A stretch of 64,000 bases of DNA, from the NCBI GenBank assembly GCA_905478925.1, contig CAJQKQ010000073.1, forward strand, positions 1-64,000. The letters run 5' to 3'. Below the pieces are notes generated by a model. That model was not told where the DNA came from. It ran no database searches and was given only the letters and a program-made list of their open reading frames with translations. The stretch is from an uncultured Verrucomicrobiales bacterium (lineage in GTDB: Bacteria; Verrucomicrobiota; Verrucomicrobiia; Verrucomicrobiales; Akkermansiaceae). Made by a program: the position numbers and the translations under genes. Shown here one piece after another: positions 1 through 7,819 of this stretch (the stretch's first letter is position 1; each line of letters begins with the position of its first letter).

Positions 1-127
1 GGCCATGACAAAATCAGAGTCAATAAAGTTTGAGGCACTCAGATTGCCTCGAACGATGGTTTTGAAAAACTCGATGGGTTCACGCCTTGATCCATAAATC
101 ATGGCGTCTGTGCGAGTCACTAATAGT
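1..127 (-). other. open coding fragment at left edge, unidentified
   Basis: On the minus strand a frame stays open from the edge of the insertion sequence to the window edge (about 42 codons, with the pieces TRTDAMIYGSRREPIEFF and NFIDSDFVMA). No start codon is needed if this is the 3' part of the gene broken by the insertion sequence, whose 5' part lies at 1640-1859, but I cannot show that the two parts belong together. No target-site duplication links them, and the frames do not join directly. Family unknown. Confidence 0.3.
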
Positions 128-1639
128 GGCTCTTCAGCAGAATCTGTGGGTGAACTTCGGTTCCGGGAGCTTCCCAAGTGTATGAAACAGAGAGATTTGC
201 AGCAACTCGAAGCTGCGATAACCGTAGGCTTTTCTCATGCACAGATTGATCCGCAGGTTCAGCCCCTCCACGATGCCGCTGTTGTAGAGCTTTCCCGCCT
301 TGAAATAGTTCAGCAGCAAGTCCTCGTGGTTGCGCAGGGTGCGGACGAATTTCTTCATCGGCTCCAGCCGGCTGCGCATGGCCCGGGCGCACCATTTCCG
401 CAGATACCATTTCGCCCAACGCGGGCTGTCGTATTGCCAGAACCCGTCGAAGGACTCCTTGAGCATCCAGGCCCTTACGCTCCTGAGGTCATACCTGAGC
501 AGCTCGCCAAGCTTGGCGGCCTGTTTGACGGTGAAGTTGCGCGGACGTTTCAGAAAGCAGTAGCGGGAGTTTCTGAGGATGGGTTCGTAGCCCCCCGCAG
601 CGAGTTTTTTTGCTTCCTGCCGACGGACTTCATCGACGGCCTCGCCGAGCTTTTTGGCGATGTGGAAACGGTCGAGGATGTTGAGCGCGGCGGGCAGCAT
701 GGCGGCGATGACATTGAGGTAGGGCTTCCACATGTCGGAGCAGACGACCTTGATTTTCGCACAACGCTCCGGGCCGAAAGCCTCGAAAAAGCCGGTGAGC
801 GATGCGGTGTCGCGATCCCGGATGACACCGAGCAGGCGCTTGCAGCCGCTATCGATCTGATAGACGAGGGTCATGTATTTGTGGCCTTTGCCGTAGGTGA
901 CCTCATCGACACCGATGGCGGCGATGCCATCCAGGCCCCTGTGTTTGAGGCCGTATTCGACGACCCATTTCACCGAGCGGCAGACGGTGTCCCACTTGGT
1001 GTGGAAGCAGGCGGCGGTCTCCTTCCAGCTCATGCGTCTGGCCCACGTGGCAAGGAAATGGCGGTAGGCGTCGCAACAGGTGTTCTTGCCCTGCGCCCAC
1101 GGGACTGCCTCGACAACGACGCCGCAATCGGGGCAATCGACCCGGCGCATGGTGTAGGAAAGTGTGACGGGGATGTTCCAGACGGGGATGAACTCGAACT
1201 CGCGGGGGCCGGACGCGCGGTCGTATCCGGGGCGCGGCTTTCCGCAGCCCGAGCATCTGGGCCTGCTGTTGGCCCTGGGGATGATCCGGGCGGTAATCCG
1301 GGACTTGCCGCCCTTCCCGCTCAATCTGACGGAATGGTAAACGAAGCTCTTGAACCGGTGGACTTTGTTGAGTAGGGTCTTGAATTGAATCGGCGGGATG
1401 CTGGTTGTTTGGTTGAAGCAAACGAAACCTGCCGGATTCCGCCGGTTCATCAACCCCTCATCCTACCGGCCGAATCGAACGGAAGAGAAAGTTGCCCACA
1501 ACAGACCGCTTCTCCGACGAGTTTCAGACCCATTCTCGAATCGGCCCGTTGTGGACAACTTTCAAGAGCCGCCCGCCGCTCCGCGGCGCTCAGGCACCAA
1601 TTTTAACCCGACTTAACCCACAGATTTTGCGGAAGAGGC
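128..1639. mobile_element. ISL3-family insertion sequence, complete with terminal inverted repeats
   Basis: The element runs between 24-bp imperfect inverted repeats at 128-151 (starting GGCTCTTC) and 1616-1639 (ending GAAGAGGC), which match at 21 of 24 positions. GGCTCTTC-type ends are typical of the ISL3 family, and the single ORF inside is an ISL3 transposase. About 160 bp without a gene lie between the transposase start and the right end. ISL3 elements normally leave an 8-bp target duplication, but the flanks (120-127 and 1640-1647) are not identical, so either the ends have changed or a rearrangement removed one flank. The element abuts a truncated VOC-domain gene on its right. Confidence 0.85.
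134..1453 (-). CDS. ISL3 family transposase
   Basis: The 439-residue protein matches the usual length of ISL3 transposases, which cut and paste their element through a DDE catalytic triad. A zinc-ribbon lies near the N-terminus (Cys67/Cys70 and Cys107/Cys110). Candidate catalytic residues are Asp183 in GVDEVTYGKG, Asp240 in VCSDMW and Glu396 in GIVEGLN, followed by the family's RKAYGYRS segment. The gene fills most of the element and ends 6 bp inside the left inverted repeat region. No internal stop or frameshift is visible, so it looks functional. The first codon could be a later ATG, since the N-terminal 20 residues are not conserved in a way I recognise. The long plus-strand frame opposite it is not a gene. 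Confidence 0.9.
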   Translation of the reverse strand: MMNRRNPAGFVCFNQTTSIPPIQFKTLLNKVHRFKSFVYHSVRLSGKGGKSRITARIIPRANSRPRCSGCGKPRPGYDRASGPREFEFIPVWNIPVTLSYTMRRVDCPDCGVVVEAVPWAQGKNTCCDAYRHFLATWARRMSWKETAACFHTKWDTVCRSVKWVVEYGLKHRGLDGIAAIGVDEVTYGKGHKYMTLVYQIDSGCKRLLGVIRDRDTASLTGFFEAFGPERCAKIKVVCSDMWKPYLNVIAAMLPAALNILDRFHIAKKLGEAVDEVRRQEAKKLAAGGYEPILRNSRYCFLKRPRNFTVKQAAKLGELLRYDLRSVRAWMLKESFDGFWQYDSPRWAKWYLRKWCARAMRSRLEPMKKFVRTLRNHEDLLLNYFKAGKLYNSGIVEGLNLRINLCMRKAYGYRSFELLQISLFHTLGKLPEPKFTHRFC

Positions 1640-1859
1640 TGTAATTCTTACCATCCGTACTTACCTCCATCTCTTTCCAACGCCGGACAACTTCGAAACC
1701 GAAAACGGTGGTGTAAAACTCCTCCGAAACTTCCAAGTTGGTGACATACGTTCCGATGTCATAGACCCGGCCTTGAGTCGTGGTTTCATCGGCAACTGCT
1801 TGAGAAAAGATGAGACAGGAGATGATCGCGATCACAAACCTGACGCCTCGCAATTTCAT
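1640..1859 (-). pseudogene. truncated secreted VOC (glyoxalase-like) protein, 5' fragment
   Basis: The fragment begins at MKLRGVRF with a clear signal peptide (hydrophobic IAIISCLIFSQAVA), followed by a segment typical of vicinal-oxygen-chelate folds (DIGTYVTNLEVSEEFY, then VFGFEVVRRW), and is cut at codon 73 by the right end of the insertion sequence. Reading on into the element adds only a short unrelated tail before a stop. VOC proteins are metal-dependent dioxygenases, glyoxalases or resistance proteins; a secreted one is unusual, and nothing here tells the substrate. The rest of the gene may be the frame at 1-127, but that is not proven. The upstream in-frame ATG at 1916 lacks a signal peptide, so I prefer 1859. 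Confidence 0.6.
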
Positions 1860-1968
1860 TTTTTCAGGTGTCTTGGGACGCCAATTGCTGACCGTGTTCA
1901 TTGAGTATCTATTCACGAAGTATCGGATAAGCGGATTGGTTGGGGTCGACTGGAACGTGACGCGACGC

Positions 1969-3462
1969 TTACTTGAGTTCGTTCTTCCAGACTTTGCCGC
2001 CCTTGATAACCACCTTCAGGGTGTCCTTTGGTTTGGCGGCGACCATGATGTCTTCGAGCGGATTCTTATCGTAGATCACCATGTCAGCCCATGCGCCTTC
2101 CTCGATCACGCCGAGCGGCGCTTCCTTGTAGGGATCGCGCGAGTTGCAGAGGCGGAGAAGTTCTGCATTGGTTGAAGTGGCCTGCTTGAGCTGTTCCAAT
2201 GGCGTGAAAAAAGGAGCCCGCGACTCGAACTCATACACGATCGTATCAACCATCCCGGCGGCCGCATCGGTGCCCCAGCCCATCTTCACGCCGTGCTTTT
2301 TGGCCCACTTCATGACGTTCTCGTAGCCCTCGAGCACTTCCTTACCCTTGCGACGGTTTTCATCGGTAAACCAGGGCACGTCCATCAGGCCATAGGGCTT
2401 GGAGAGGCTGCCAAGCCACACGTCGTTCTCGGCCATCATCTTGACCGTCTCCTCGCTGATCAGGTGACCGTGAACGATGTCCTTGACTCCGGCCTTAATG
2501 CAACGCTGCACGCTCTCGTCGTTGTAGGCATGGGCCATGACATAGGTGTCGTAATCTTTAGCAGCCTGGACCATGGCATTCATCTCCACCTGGGAGTATC
2601 CCACTGATTCCAGAGGATCTTTAAGCGAAGCTACGCCACCTCCGGCCATCATCTTGATCTGCTTGGCGCCCTGGGCCAGAGCAAAACGAGTCGTCTGGCG
2701 GACAGCCGGCACTCCGTCGGCAAGAGCCATAAAGTTCACCGTGGCCGACCACTCCGCCGTACTACCGGGGTATCTTTGACCCTGGCCAGGCGCGAGACCT
2801 CCAAAATCAGCATGTCCCGAGGTACAGGAGATGCCGGCACCGGACGAATAAATGCGCGGCCCGTCGACGAATCCCCTGTCGATCGCTTTGCCTAATTCAA
2901 TGGACGGGCCACCCGTATCACGAATGGTGGTCACTCCCATGTTCAGCATGATCTGCCCCTGGGGAATGGCGTTGTAGGCCGGAGTATAGGGCAGCTGATT
3001 GTTCAAGATATCCAGCGGCCCCGTATCTTTGGACAGCATGATGTGCTGGTGGGAGTCGATAAGGCCAGGAATGAGATAGCCGCCCTTGCCGTCAATGACC
3101 GTCACCTTGGCTGAGACTTTCTCAATTTTGCCGTCTTCACCTTTGACGGAGAAGTTGTATTTCCCCCCCTCAAGTCCCGGCGCATCGGCAACTCGCTTCA
3201 GGCTCTTGCGAACCGCATCAACCTCGATTGTTCCTTCGGTGGGAATATCCTTCGCTACTTTGCGAATCTTGTCGCCGACAATAAGAACGTCGTGATCCTT
3301 CTTCAGGGTATCACTGGTCCCGTCCCAGACGTGGACGTTCTGAATCACCGTCACTGTTGGGATGACGAGTTCGGTCTCGGCCGCCTTGTCCTGAGCTGAG
3401 ACCGGAGTGAGGGCGGCCAGACCGAAGCCTAACGCGCATTGAATTGTGTGTCTTGTTTTCAT
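1969..3462 (-). CDS. secreted metal-dependent amidohydrolase (imidazolonepropionase/prolidase-like)
   Basis: A 497-residue amidohydrolase-superfamily TIM-barrel enzyme with a signal peptide ending near ALTPVSAQ, so it acts in the periplasm or outside. Likely metal ligands are His138 and His140 (DSHQH), Lys270 as the carbamylated bridge (KQIKMMAGGG), His311 (MAHAYND), His331 (IVHGHL) and Asp399 (GWGTDAA). The C-terminal part returns to the small beta domain (ADMVIYDKNPLEDI). About 45 extra residues sit between the first beta domain strands and the HxH strand, an insertion shared with the next gene. Relatives hydrolyse cyclic amides, dipeptides or organophosphates; the substrate here is unknown. 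It is 32 bp downstream of its paralogue and probably co-transcribed with it. Confidence 0.85.
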   Translation of the reverse strand: MKTRHTIQCALGFGLAALTPVSAQDKAAETELVIPTVTVIQNVHVWDGTSDTLKKDHDVLIVGDKIRKVAKDIPTEGTIEVDAVRKSLKRVADAPGLEGGKYNFSVKGEDGKIEKVSAKVTVIDGKGGYLIPGLIDSHQHIMLSKDTGPLDILNNQLPYTPAYNAIPQGQIMLNMGVTTIRDTGGPSIELGKAIDRGFVDGPRIYSSGAGISCTSGHADFGGLAPGQGQRYPGSTAEWSATVNFMALADGVPAVRQTTRFALAQGAKQIKMMAGGGVASLKDPLESVGYSQVEMNAMVQAAKDYDTYVMAHAYNDESVQRCIKAGVKDIVHGHLISEETVKMMAENDVWLGSLSKPYGLMDVPWFTDENRRKGKEVLEGYENVMKWAKKHGVKMGWGTDAAAGMVDTIVYEFESRAPFFTPLEQLKQATSTNAELLRLCNSRDPYKEAPLGVIEEGAWADMVIYDKNPLEDIMVAAKPKDTLKVVIKGGKVWKNELK

Positions 3463-3494
3463 GATAAGTAGTCAGGGTAGAGTTAATCCGAAAT

Positions 3495-4991
3495 TCACTT
3501 CAGGGTATTCTTCCAGACTTTCCCGTCCCGGATGATGACCTTCATGTTGTTGGCGTAATCTTCGAGGACCTTGATGTCTTCCAGTGGATTGCCGTCGATC
3601 ACGATCAGGTCGGCATAGGCGCCCTCCTCGACCACGCCGAGGCCGATGCCTTTCATGGCTTTTTCTTTGGGTGTGAGGTCAGGATAGGCGTCCTTGTAGG
3701 GATTCATATCGCCACACCAGCCGATGACCTTCGCGGCATCAGAAGTTCCCATCTTCAGAATCTTGAGCGGCGACAGACCGAGATCGATCATTTTCGTCAT
3801 GTTGACCGCCTGGCGGGGTCCATCAGCCACCCCGAACATATCGCCGCCGGTCACCATGATGATGTCGTGCTTGACGGCCCACTCGAACATCTGGGAGGCA
3901 CCTTCGTTGACCCGCTTGCCCTTGGCCTGCTGGTCGGGGGAAAAGAAGGTGATCTGCTCCGGATTGGCAAAGGTCACCAGCGAGATGATCGACTGACAAG
4001 AGAGCGCGATCCCCTCTTTCTTCATGCGCTTGATGGTATCTTCCGAGACCAGGAAGTTGTGCTCGATGCATCGGACTCCGGCCTCGATGGCGCGATTCAC
4101 CGAGGCGTCGCTGTAGGCATGGACCAGGCAGTAGGTTCCGGAGTCTGCGGCGACCTTCACGGCAGCCTGCATTTCTTCCAAGGTGAACTGCACCTGGTGC
4201 AGTGGATCAAACTCACTGGCGACCCCGCCGCCGCCCATGATCTTGATCTGAGTGGCGCCACTACGGATATTGGTCCGGACGGCCTTCATGATTTCATCCG
4301 CACCATCGACCATGTAGGAAAAGCCATTGGCTGAGAGGTAATTAGGGGAGCCCGGTTGATCATTCCAGCGACCTACGTCGCCATGACCGCCGGTCTGGCT
4401 GATGAAGCCGCCACTGGGATAGATCCGTGGGCCTGGAACCCTGTCGAGTCGAACCGCCTTGGCAAGCCCTTGCACATTTCCACCAGCATCACGCGCCGTG
4501 GTGAATCCCTGGTCAAGATAGGAACGCATCCGCTCCTGGGAGATGGCCCCGGTCGCCATTTGGTCCCAGTCATCACGTCCGTCGAGCATTCCTTCGTGAA
4601 TGCTCAGGTGGGAATGCATGTCGATGAGTCCGGGAATCACCGTGCGGCCCCCGCCATCGATCACATTGACTTTGACTTCCTCCGTCTTGGATTTTCCATC
4701 CTCGCCGACGACCTTGAAGGAGTAGGCATTCGTTCCGACATGGATTCCCTTTTCCTTCACCGCTCCGCTGGCCTGATCCAGTTCATAGGTCCCGGAGGTG
4801 GGGATGTCCTTGGCGATCTTTTTGATCAGATTTCGTACGATGAGGATATCCTGATCCATCTTGAGTCCGTCGCTCCGACCATCCCAAACGTTAACCTTCT
4901 GAATGAGGGTGACTTCTGATGGCGGCTCGGCGGCAAACGCCGTTCCCGATGCCAGCCCGAATGCGATTGCTGTTTTAAGTAATGTTCTCAT
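3495..4991 (-). CDS. secreted metal-dependent amidohydrolase, paralogue of the preceding gene
   Basis: This 498-residue protein has the same plan as its neighbour: a signal peptide (cleavage near SGTAFAAE), a beta domain opening with VNVWDGRSD, then the barrel. Metal ligands appear as His126 and His128 (DMHSHL), Lys250 (TQIKIMGGGG), His291 (LVHAYSD), His311 (CIEHNFL) and Asp384 (VTGGDMFG). The carbamylated lysine suggests a binuclear site. It also carries the 45-residue insertion before the HxH strand. The pair looks like a tandem duplication that has since diverged, perhaps to two substrates. The AraC-type regulator starts divergently right next to it and may control both. No good Shine-Dalgarno is visible before the start at 4991. 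Confidence 0.85.
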   Translation of the reverse strand: MRTLLKTAIAFGLASGTAFAAEPPSEVTLIQKVNVWDGRSDGLKMDQDILIVRNLIKKIAKDIPTSGTYELDQASGAVKEKGIHVGTNAYSFKVVGEDGKSKTEEVKVNVIDGGGRTVIPGLIDMHSHLSIHEGMLDGRDDWDQMATGAISQERMRSYLDQGFTTARDAGGNVQGLAKAVRLDRVPGPRIYPSGGFISQTGGHGDVGRWNDQPGSPNYLSANGFSYMVDGADEIMKAVRTNIRSGATQIKIMGGGGVASEFDPLHQVQFTLEEMQAAVKVAADSGTYCLVHAYSDASVNRAIEAGVRCIEHNFLVSEDTIKRMKKEGIALSCQSIISLVTFANPEQITFFSPDQQAKGKRVNEGASQMFEWAVKHDIIMVTGGDMFGVADGPRQAVNMTKMIDLGLSPLKILKMGTSDAAKVIGWCGDMNPYKDAYPDLTPKEKAMKGIGLGVVEEGAYADLIVIDGNPLEDIKVLEDYANNMKVIIRDGKVWKNTLK

Positions 4992-5008
4992 GTGATGGGA
5001 GTGGTTTT

Positions 5009-6166
5009 ATGATTCTCGAGGTCGATCGGTGGATCGACGGAACATCGAGAACACTAGGTTCCACTCCAGATGAAGGCTATCACTTAATCGTTCTCATTTC
5101 CTGCCATTCTATTTACAAATGGCCCGAATTGAGCAGTCTAAGCTACTTGAAAGAAATTCCCCTGATCAACACTTGCTGGCTAAAACCCTTTGCGGATTAT
5201 TTCGCGCAGCGGAGCGTCAGCGTAAGACCCTACTGCGAGATCGCGCAGATCGAGCTAAGCCAGGTGACTTCAGGTGAAGGCTGGATCACCAAACACCAAC
5301 TCTATGTCTTCCTCGACGCGCTCGCGAAAGGGGAGGGGATGCCGGAAGTGGGTTTTGTGGTCGGTGAAATCCTGACTCCGGATTGCCTCGGCGACCTGGG
5401 CACGGCGATGGCGCAGGCCAATACGCTTGGCGGAGTCATTCGAACCTTTTGCGAACTAATCAACCGTCACGTCGAAGGGAATCATTGTCGCCTTGAGGAA
5501 GCCGGTGATGGGGATGTCTGGTTTTTTAACTCGAAGTCCCAGTCCCCGGATGCCGGACGCGTGATCGCGGACCATGCAGGACTGATGTCGATGATCAATC
5601 TTGCGAGGTTGGTTGGAGGGGGAGATTGGTATCCGTCCAAGGCCTGCCTCCAGACCGAGACAACCTCCGTTTATCGAAAGCTCCCGGGATTGAAGAACTG
5701 CGAATTCGAGTTCAATCAAACTGCCGCCGGATTTTCTTTTCCGGCTCATTGGTTGCTGCGCCCGACGAAGTCGCTTGTTCAGCCCGACTCGGCAAGGAGT
5801 CAATCTCCCGGGCTCTTGAAGCAGGGTGAAGCGGTCACCGCAAAGCTCACACTGCTGCTTAAAGAGATCATCGGGGTGGGAGGGATTTGCCCGACGATCA
5901 AGCTCATGGCCGACCTATGCGATACGAGTTCGAGAACCTTGCACCGCGAACTCAAGCTTGATGGAGAAACCTATCAGAAAATTTTGGATCGCATCCGCTT
6001 CGAGCAGGCCTGCATCGACTTGACGGAATCGGAGACTCCAGTGAAGGAAATCGCCTGCCGGATCGGCTTCTCAGGATCGAACAATTTCATCAGATCCTTC
6101 AAGCGCATGAGCGGTTGCACCCCAACACAGTATCGGCAATCTCATTCGAGGTCGTCCACTCGTTGA
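5009..6166 (+). CDS. AraC-family transcriptional regulator with N-terminal arabinose-binding-like domain
   Basis: The C-terminal 80 residues form the two helix-turn-helix motifs of AraC/XylS regulators (LMADLCDTSSRTLHREL, then EIACRIGFSGSNNFIRSFKR and the closing GCTPTQYR). The N-terminal 200 residues resemble the OruR-type sensor domain of this family. I chose ATG 5009 because GGGAG lies 7 bases upstream; an ATG at 4982 would overlap the divergent amidohydrolase, and a later start (about 5133) is possible since the first 40 residues do not look conserved. A 7-bp inverted repeat (TTCTCGA/TCGAGAA at 5013-5019 and 5045-5051) could be an operator. The position back-to-back with the amidohydrolase pair suggests it senses their substrate or product. 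No ligand can be named. Confidence 0.8.
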   Translation: MILEVDRWIDGTSRTLGSTPDEGYHLIVLISCHSIYKWPELSSLSYLKEIPLINTCWLKPFADYFAQRSVSVRPYCEIAQIELSQVTSGEGWITKHQLYVFLDALAKGEGMPEVGFVVGEILTPDCLGDLGTAMAQANTLGGVIRTFCELINRHVEGNHCRLEEAGDGDVWFFNSKSQSPDAGRVIADHAGLMSMINLARLVGGGDWYPSKACLQTETTSVYRKLPGLKNCEFEFNQTAAGFSFPAHWLLRPTKSLVQPDSARSQSPGLLKQGEAVTAKLTLLLKEIIGVGGICPTIKLMADLCDTSSRTLHRELKLDGETYQKILDRIRFEQACIDLTESETPVKEIACRIGFSGSNNFIRSFKRMSGCTPTQYRQSHSRSSTR

Positions 6167-6201
6167 GCACCCGGCCTGGCAATAGGGCAGGGGGGATGGC
6201 A

Positions 6202-6684
6202 CTAGTCTTTTCGCAGGCTTGTGCCCGGAATGTCCGGAAACTTCTCCTTCCCCATCGAGCGTTTGTTCGAACTCCATGCACAATTCTTTTTATCGATCAA
6301 AGTCCAGTGACTCACGGCTTTGCCTCGCACGCCATCGGCACGAGTGATTTCCCTGCTCACGAAAAGCGTTGCCCCCTTCATCTTCCAAACTGCCTCCTCA
6401 AAGCCTCCGTCGCTGTAAACTCCCCATGAGCGGACCTGCTTCTTTGCCGGATCCCAAAACACCGTCTGCCGCAGTTTCTTCAAAGGCTCCGTCCCCATGT
6501 TGATGTCGAAACTCCGCTCCAGAAATTTCCCCCCTTCGATCCAGCGACTCGTCATCCGCACCGAACTGCCCTCGGACTCGTGCACCCAGGTTCCTTCCAT
6601 CCATTTCAGAAACCCGAGTTGCTTGATCGGCTCGGCATTGAGACATCCCGCCATCGCCAAAAATAAGATACTTCGTAAGATCAT
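6202..6684 (-). CDS. DUF1579-like secreted protein of unknown function
   Basis: A protein of 160 residues starting MILRSILFLAMAGCLNAE, which is either a signal peptide or a lipoprotein signal with a slightly poor lipobox (MAGC). The rest has the pattern of a domain common in planctomycete and verrucomicrobial proteins, where it is often fused to SnoaL/SgcJ-like domains: FLKWMEGTWV, then SRWIEGGKFLERSF, VFWDPAKKQVRSW and SDGGFEEAVW. It is probably a beta-barrel ligand-binding domain. No catalytic residues can be named. I placed the start at 6684 because the 23 upstream residues do not fit before a signal peptide. It converges with the AraC gene and is divergent from the L,D-transpeptidase gene. 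Confidence 0.6.
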   Translation of the reverse strand: MILRSILFLAMAGCLNAEPIKQLGFLKWMEGTWVHESEGSSVRMTSRWIEGGKFLERSFDINMGTEPLKKLRQTVFWDPAKKQVRSWGVYSDGGFEEAVWKMKGATLFVSREITRADGVRGKAVSHWTLIDKKNCAWSSNKRSMGKEKFPDIPGTSLRKD

Positions 6685-6780
6685 GCACAGACGCTGCCCT
6701 ACCGAGCCTCGTTCGTGAACCCAAAAACCATAATCGATTTTTGATTGGCTCATTTATTATTCCGGCCCACATTTTCACCA

Positions 6781-7785
6781 ATGAATTCAAAACCCCGTCT
6801 CGCACTCGCTGGCATTGCTTCTCTTTCCCTCGTTATTTTCAGTGGCTGCGGTGTCCAAGGTCCCAGTCAGTCCAAGCTGGCACCCGGTCAGTATGAATGG
6901 AATCCCGAACGATCTCCCTCCGGCCCCACTCTCGTCGTCGTCAGTATCGATGACCAAATGGCCTACGTTTACCGCAACGGCGTTCAGGTAGCCCGTTCCA
7001 CCGTTAGCACCGGCAAGCCCGGTAAAGAGACTCCGACAGGGGTCTTCACCATTCTTCAGCGCAAAGTCGAGCATGAGTCATCGATCTACAAAGGCGCCCA
7101 GATGCCCTACATGCAGCGACTTACTTGGGACGGCATCGCGATGCACGCCGGCAATCTCCCCGGCTACCCGGCTTCCGGCGGTTGCATTCGACTACCCTAC
7201 GAGTTCTCTCGTAAGGTCTACGGAGTGATGGGCAATGGCTCGACCGTTGTGATTACCAAGAAGCGCGCCAACCCGTCCCGCTCCTCACGCCCCGCCAACA
7301 TCCTGCTCGCTAGCAGTGCAGCCGGTCAGGAGAATAAGGCGATTCCCGATCCGGAAGGCCGCACCATCTGGAATCCATCCAAGAGTCCCTCCGGTCCTTT
7401 CAGCGTTCTTCTCAGCTACGCGGACCGCCGCGCTTACGTTTGGCGGAACGGTATCCAGATCGGACAGGCACCTCTCGGTATAGCCCCAGGCAGCAATCCT
7501 CCTGAAGGCGTTTTCGTCATGCTCGAAGGGGAAGACCCACGCGACTCCCGTTTTCCCGGTCTGAAAATGCATCCTTGGACCACTCTTAGTCTCGACGGTG
7601 GCAACTCCCGCGGTAATGCCGTCAACACCCTGCGCTCCCAACTCTCACTGCCCGAAGACTTCCGCAAGAAAGTCAACAAGGCTCTCACTCCTGGCGCCAT
7701 CCTCGTTGCCACCAGTGAATCCAGCAACAAGAACACCCGCTCCAGCGGACCGATGAACATCATGACTCCTCAGGCCAAGCCCTGA
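6781..7785 (+). CDS. L,D-transpeptidase (YkuD) lipoprotein with a degenerate second YkuD domain
   Basis: Starting at ATG 6781, the 334-residue protein has a lipoprotein signal ending LVIFSGC (Cys23), so it is anchored in the envelope. Residues 38-170 form a YkuD domain, the cysteine transpeptidase that makes 3-3 crosslinks in peptidoglycan or attaches proteins to it. The active site is visible as His122 (IAMHAGNLPG) and Cys135 (ASGGCIRLP). Residues 186-315 repeat the same fold (WNPSKSPSGP mirrors WNPERSPSGP, and RRAYVWRNGIQIG mirrors MAYVYRNGVQVA), but the histidine and cysteine are missing, so this half is probably inactive and may bind glycan or regulate. The frame opened further upstream at 6745 adds residues unlikely to precede a signal peptide. 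Confidence 0.88.
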   Translation: MNSKPRLALAGIASLSLVIFSGCGVQGPSQSKLAPGQYEWNPERSPSGPTLVVVSIDDQMAYVYRNGVQVARSTVSTGKPGKETPTGVFTILQRKVEHESSIYKGAQMPYMQRLTWDGIAMHAGNLPGYPASGGCIRLPYEFSRKVYGVMGNGSTVVITKKRANPSRSSRPANILLASSAAGQENKAIPDPEGRTIWNPSKSPSGPFSVLLSYADRRAYVWRNGIQIGQAPLGIAPGSNPPEGVFVMLEGEDPRDSRFPGLKMHPWTTLSLDGGNSRGNAVNTLRSQLSLPEDFRKKVNKALTPGAILVATSESSNKNTRSSGPMNIMTPQAKP

Positions 7786-7819
7786 TCGACGCCGACTAAT
7801 TGCGGGAAAGCGCCCGTCC

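Noticed and set aside
101-1375. 424-codon plus-strand frame opposite the transposase
   Set aside because: It is the antisense of a well-conserved ISL3 transposase gene and has no family features.
120-1647. Target-site duplication of the insertion sequence
   Set aside because: The flanking 8-mers CTAATAGT and TGTAATTC are not the same.
7786-7819. CGGG/CCCG hairpin between the convergent L,D-transpeptidase and lipase genes
   Set aside because: The stem is only about four base pairs, too weak to call a terminator.
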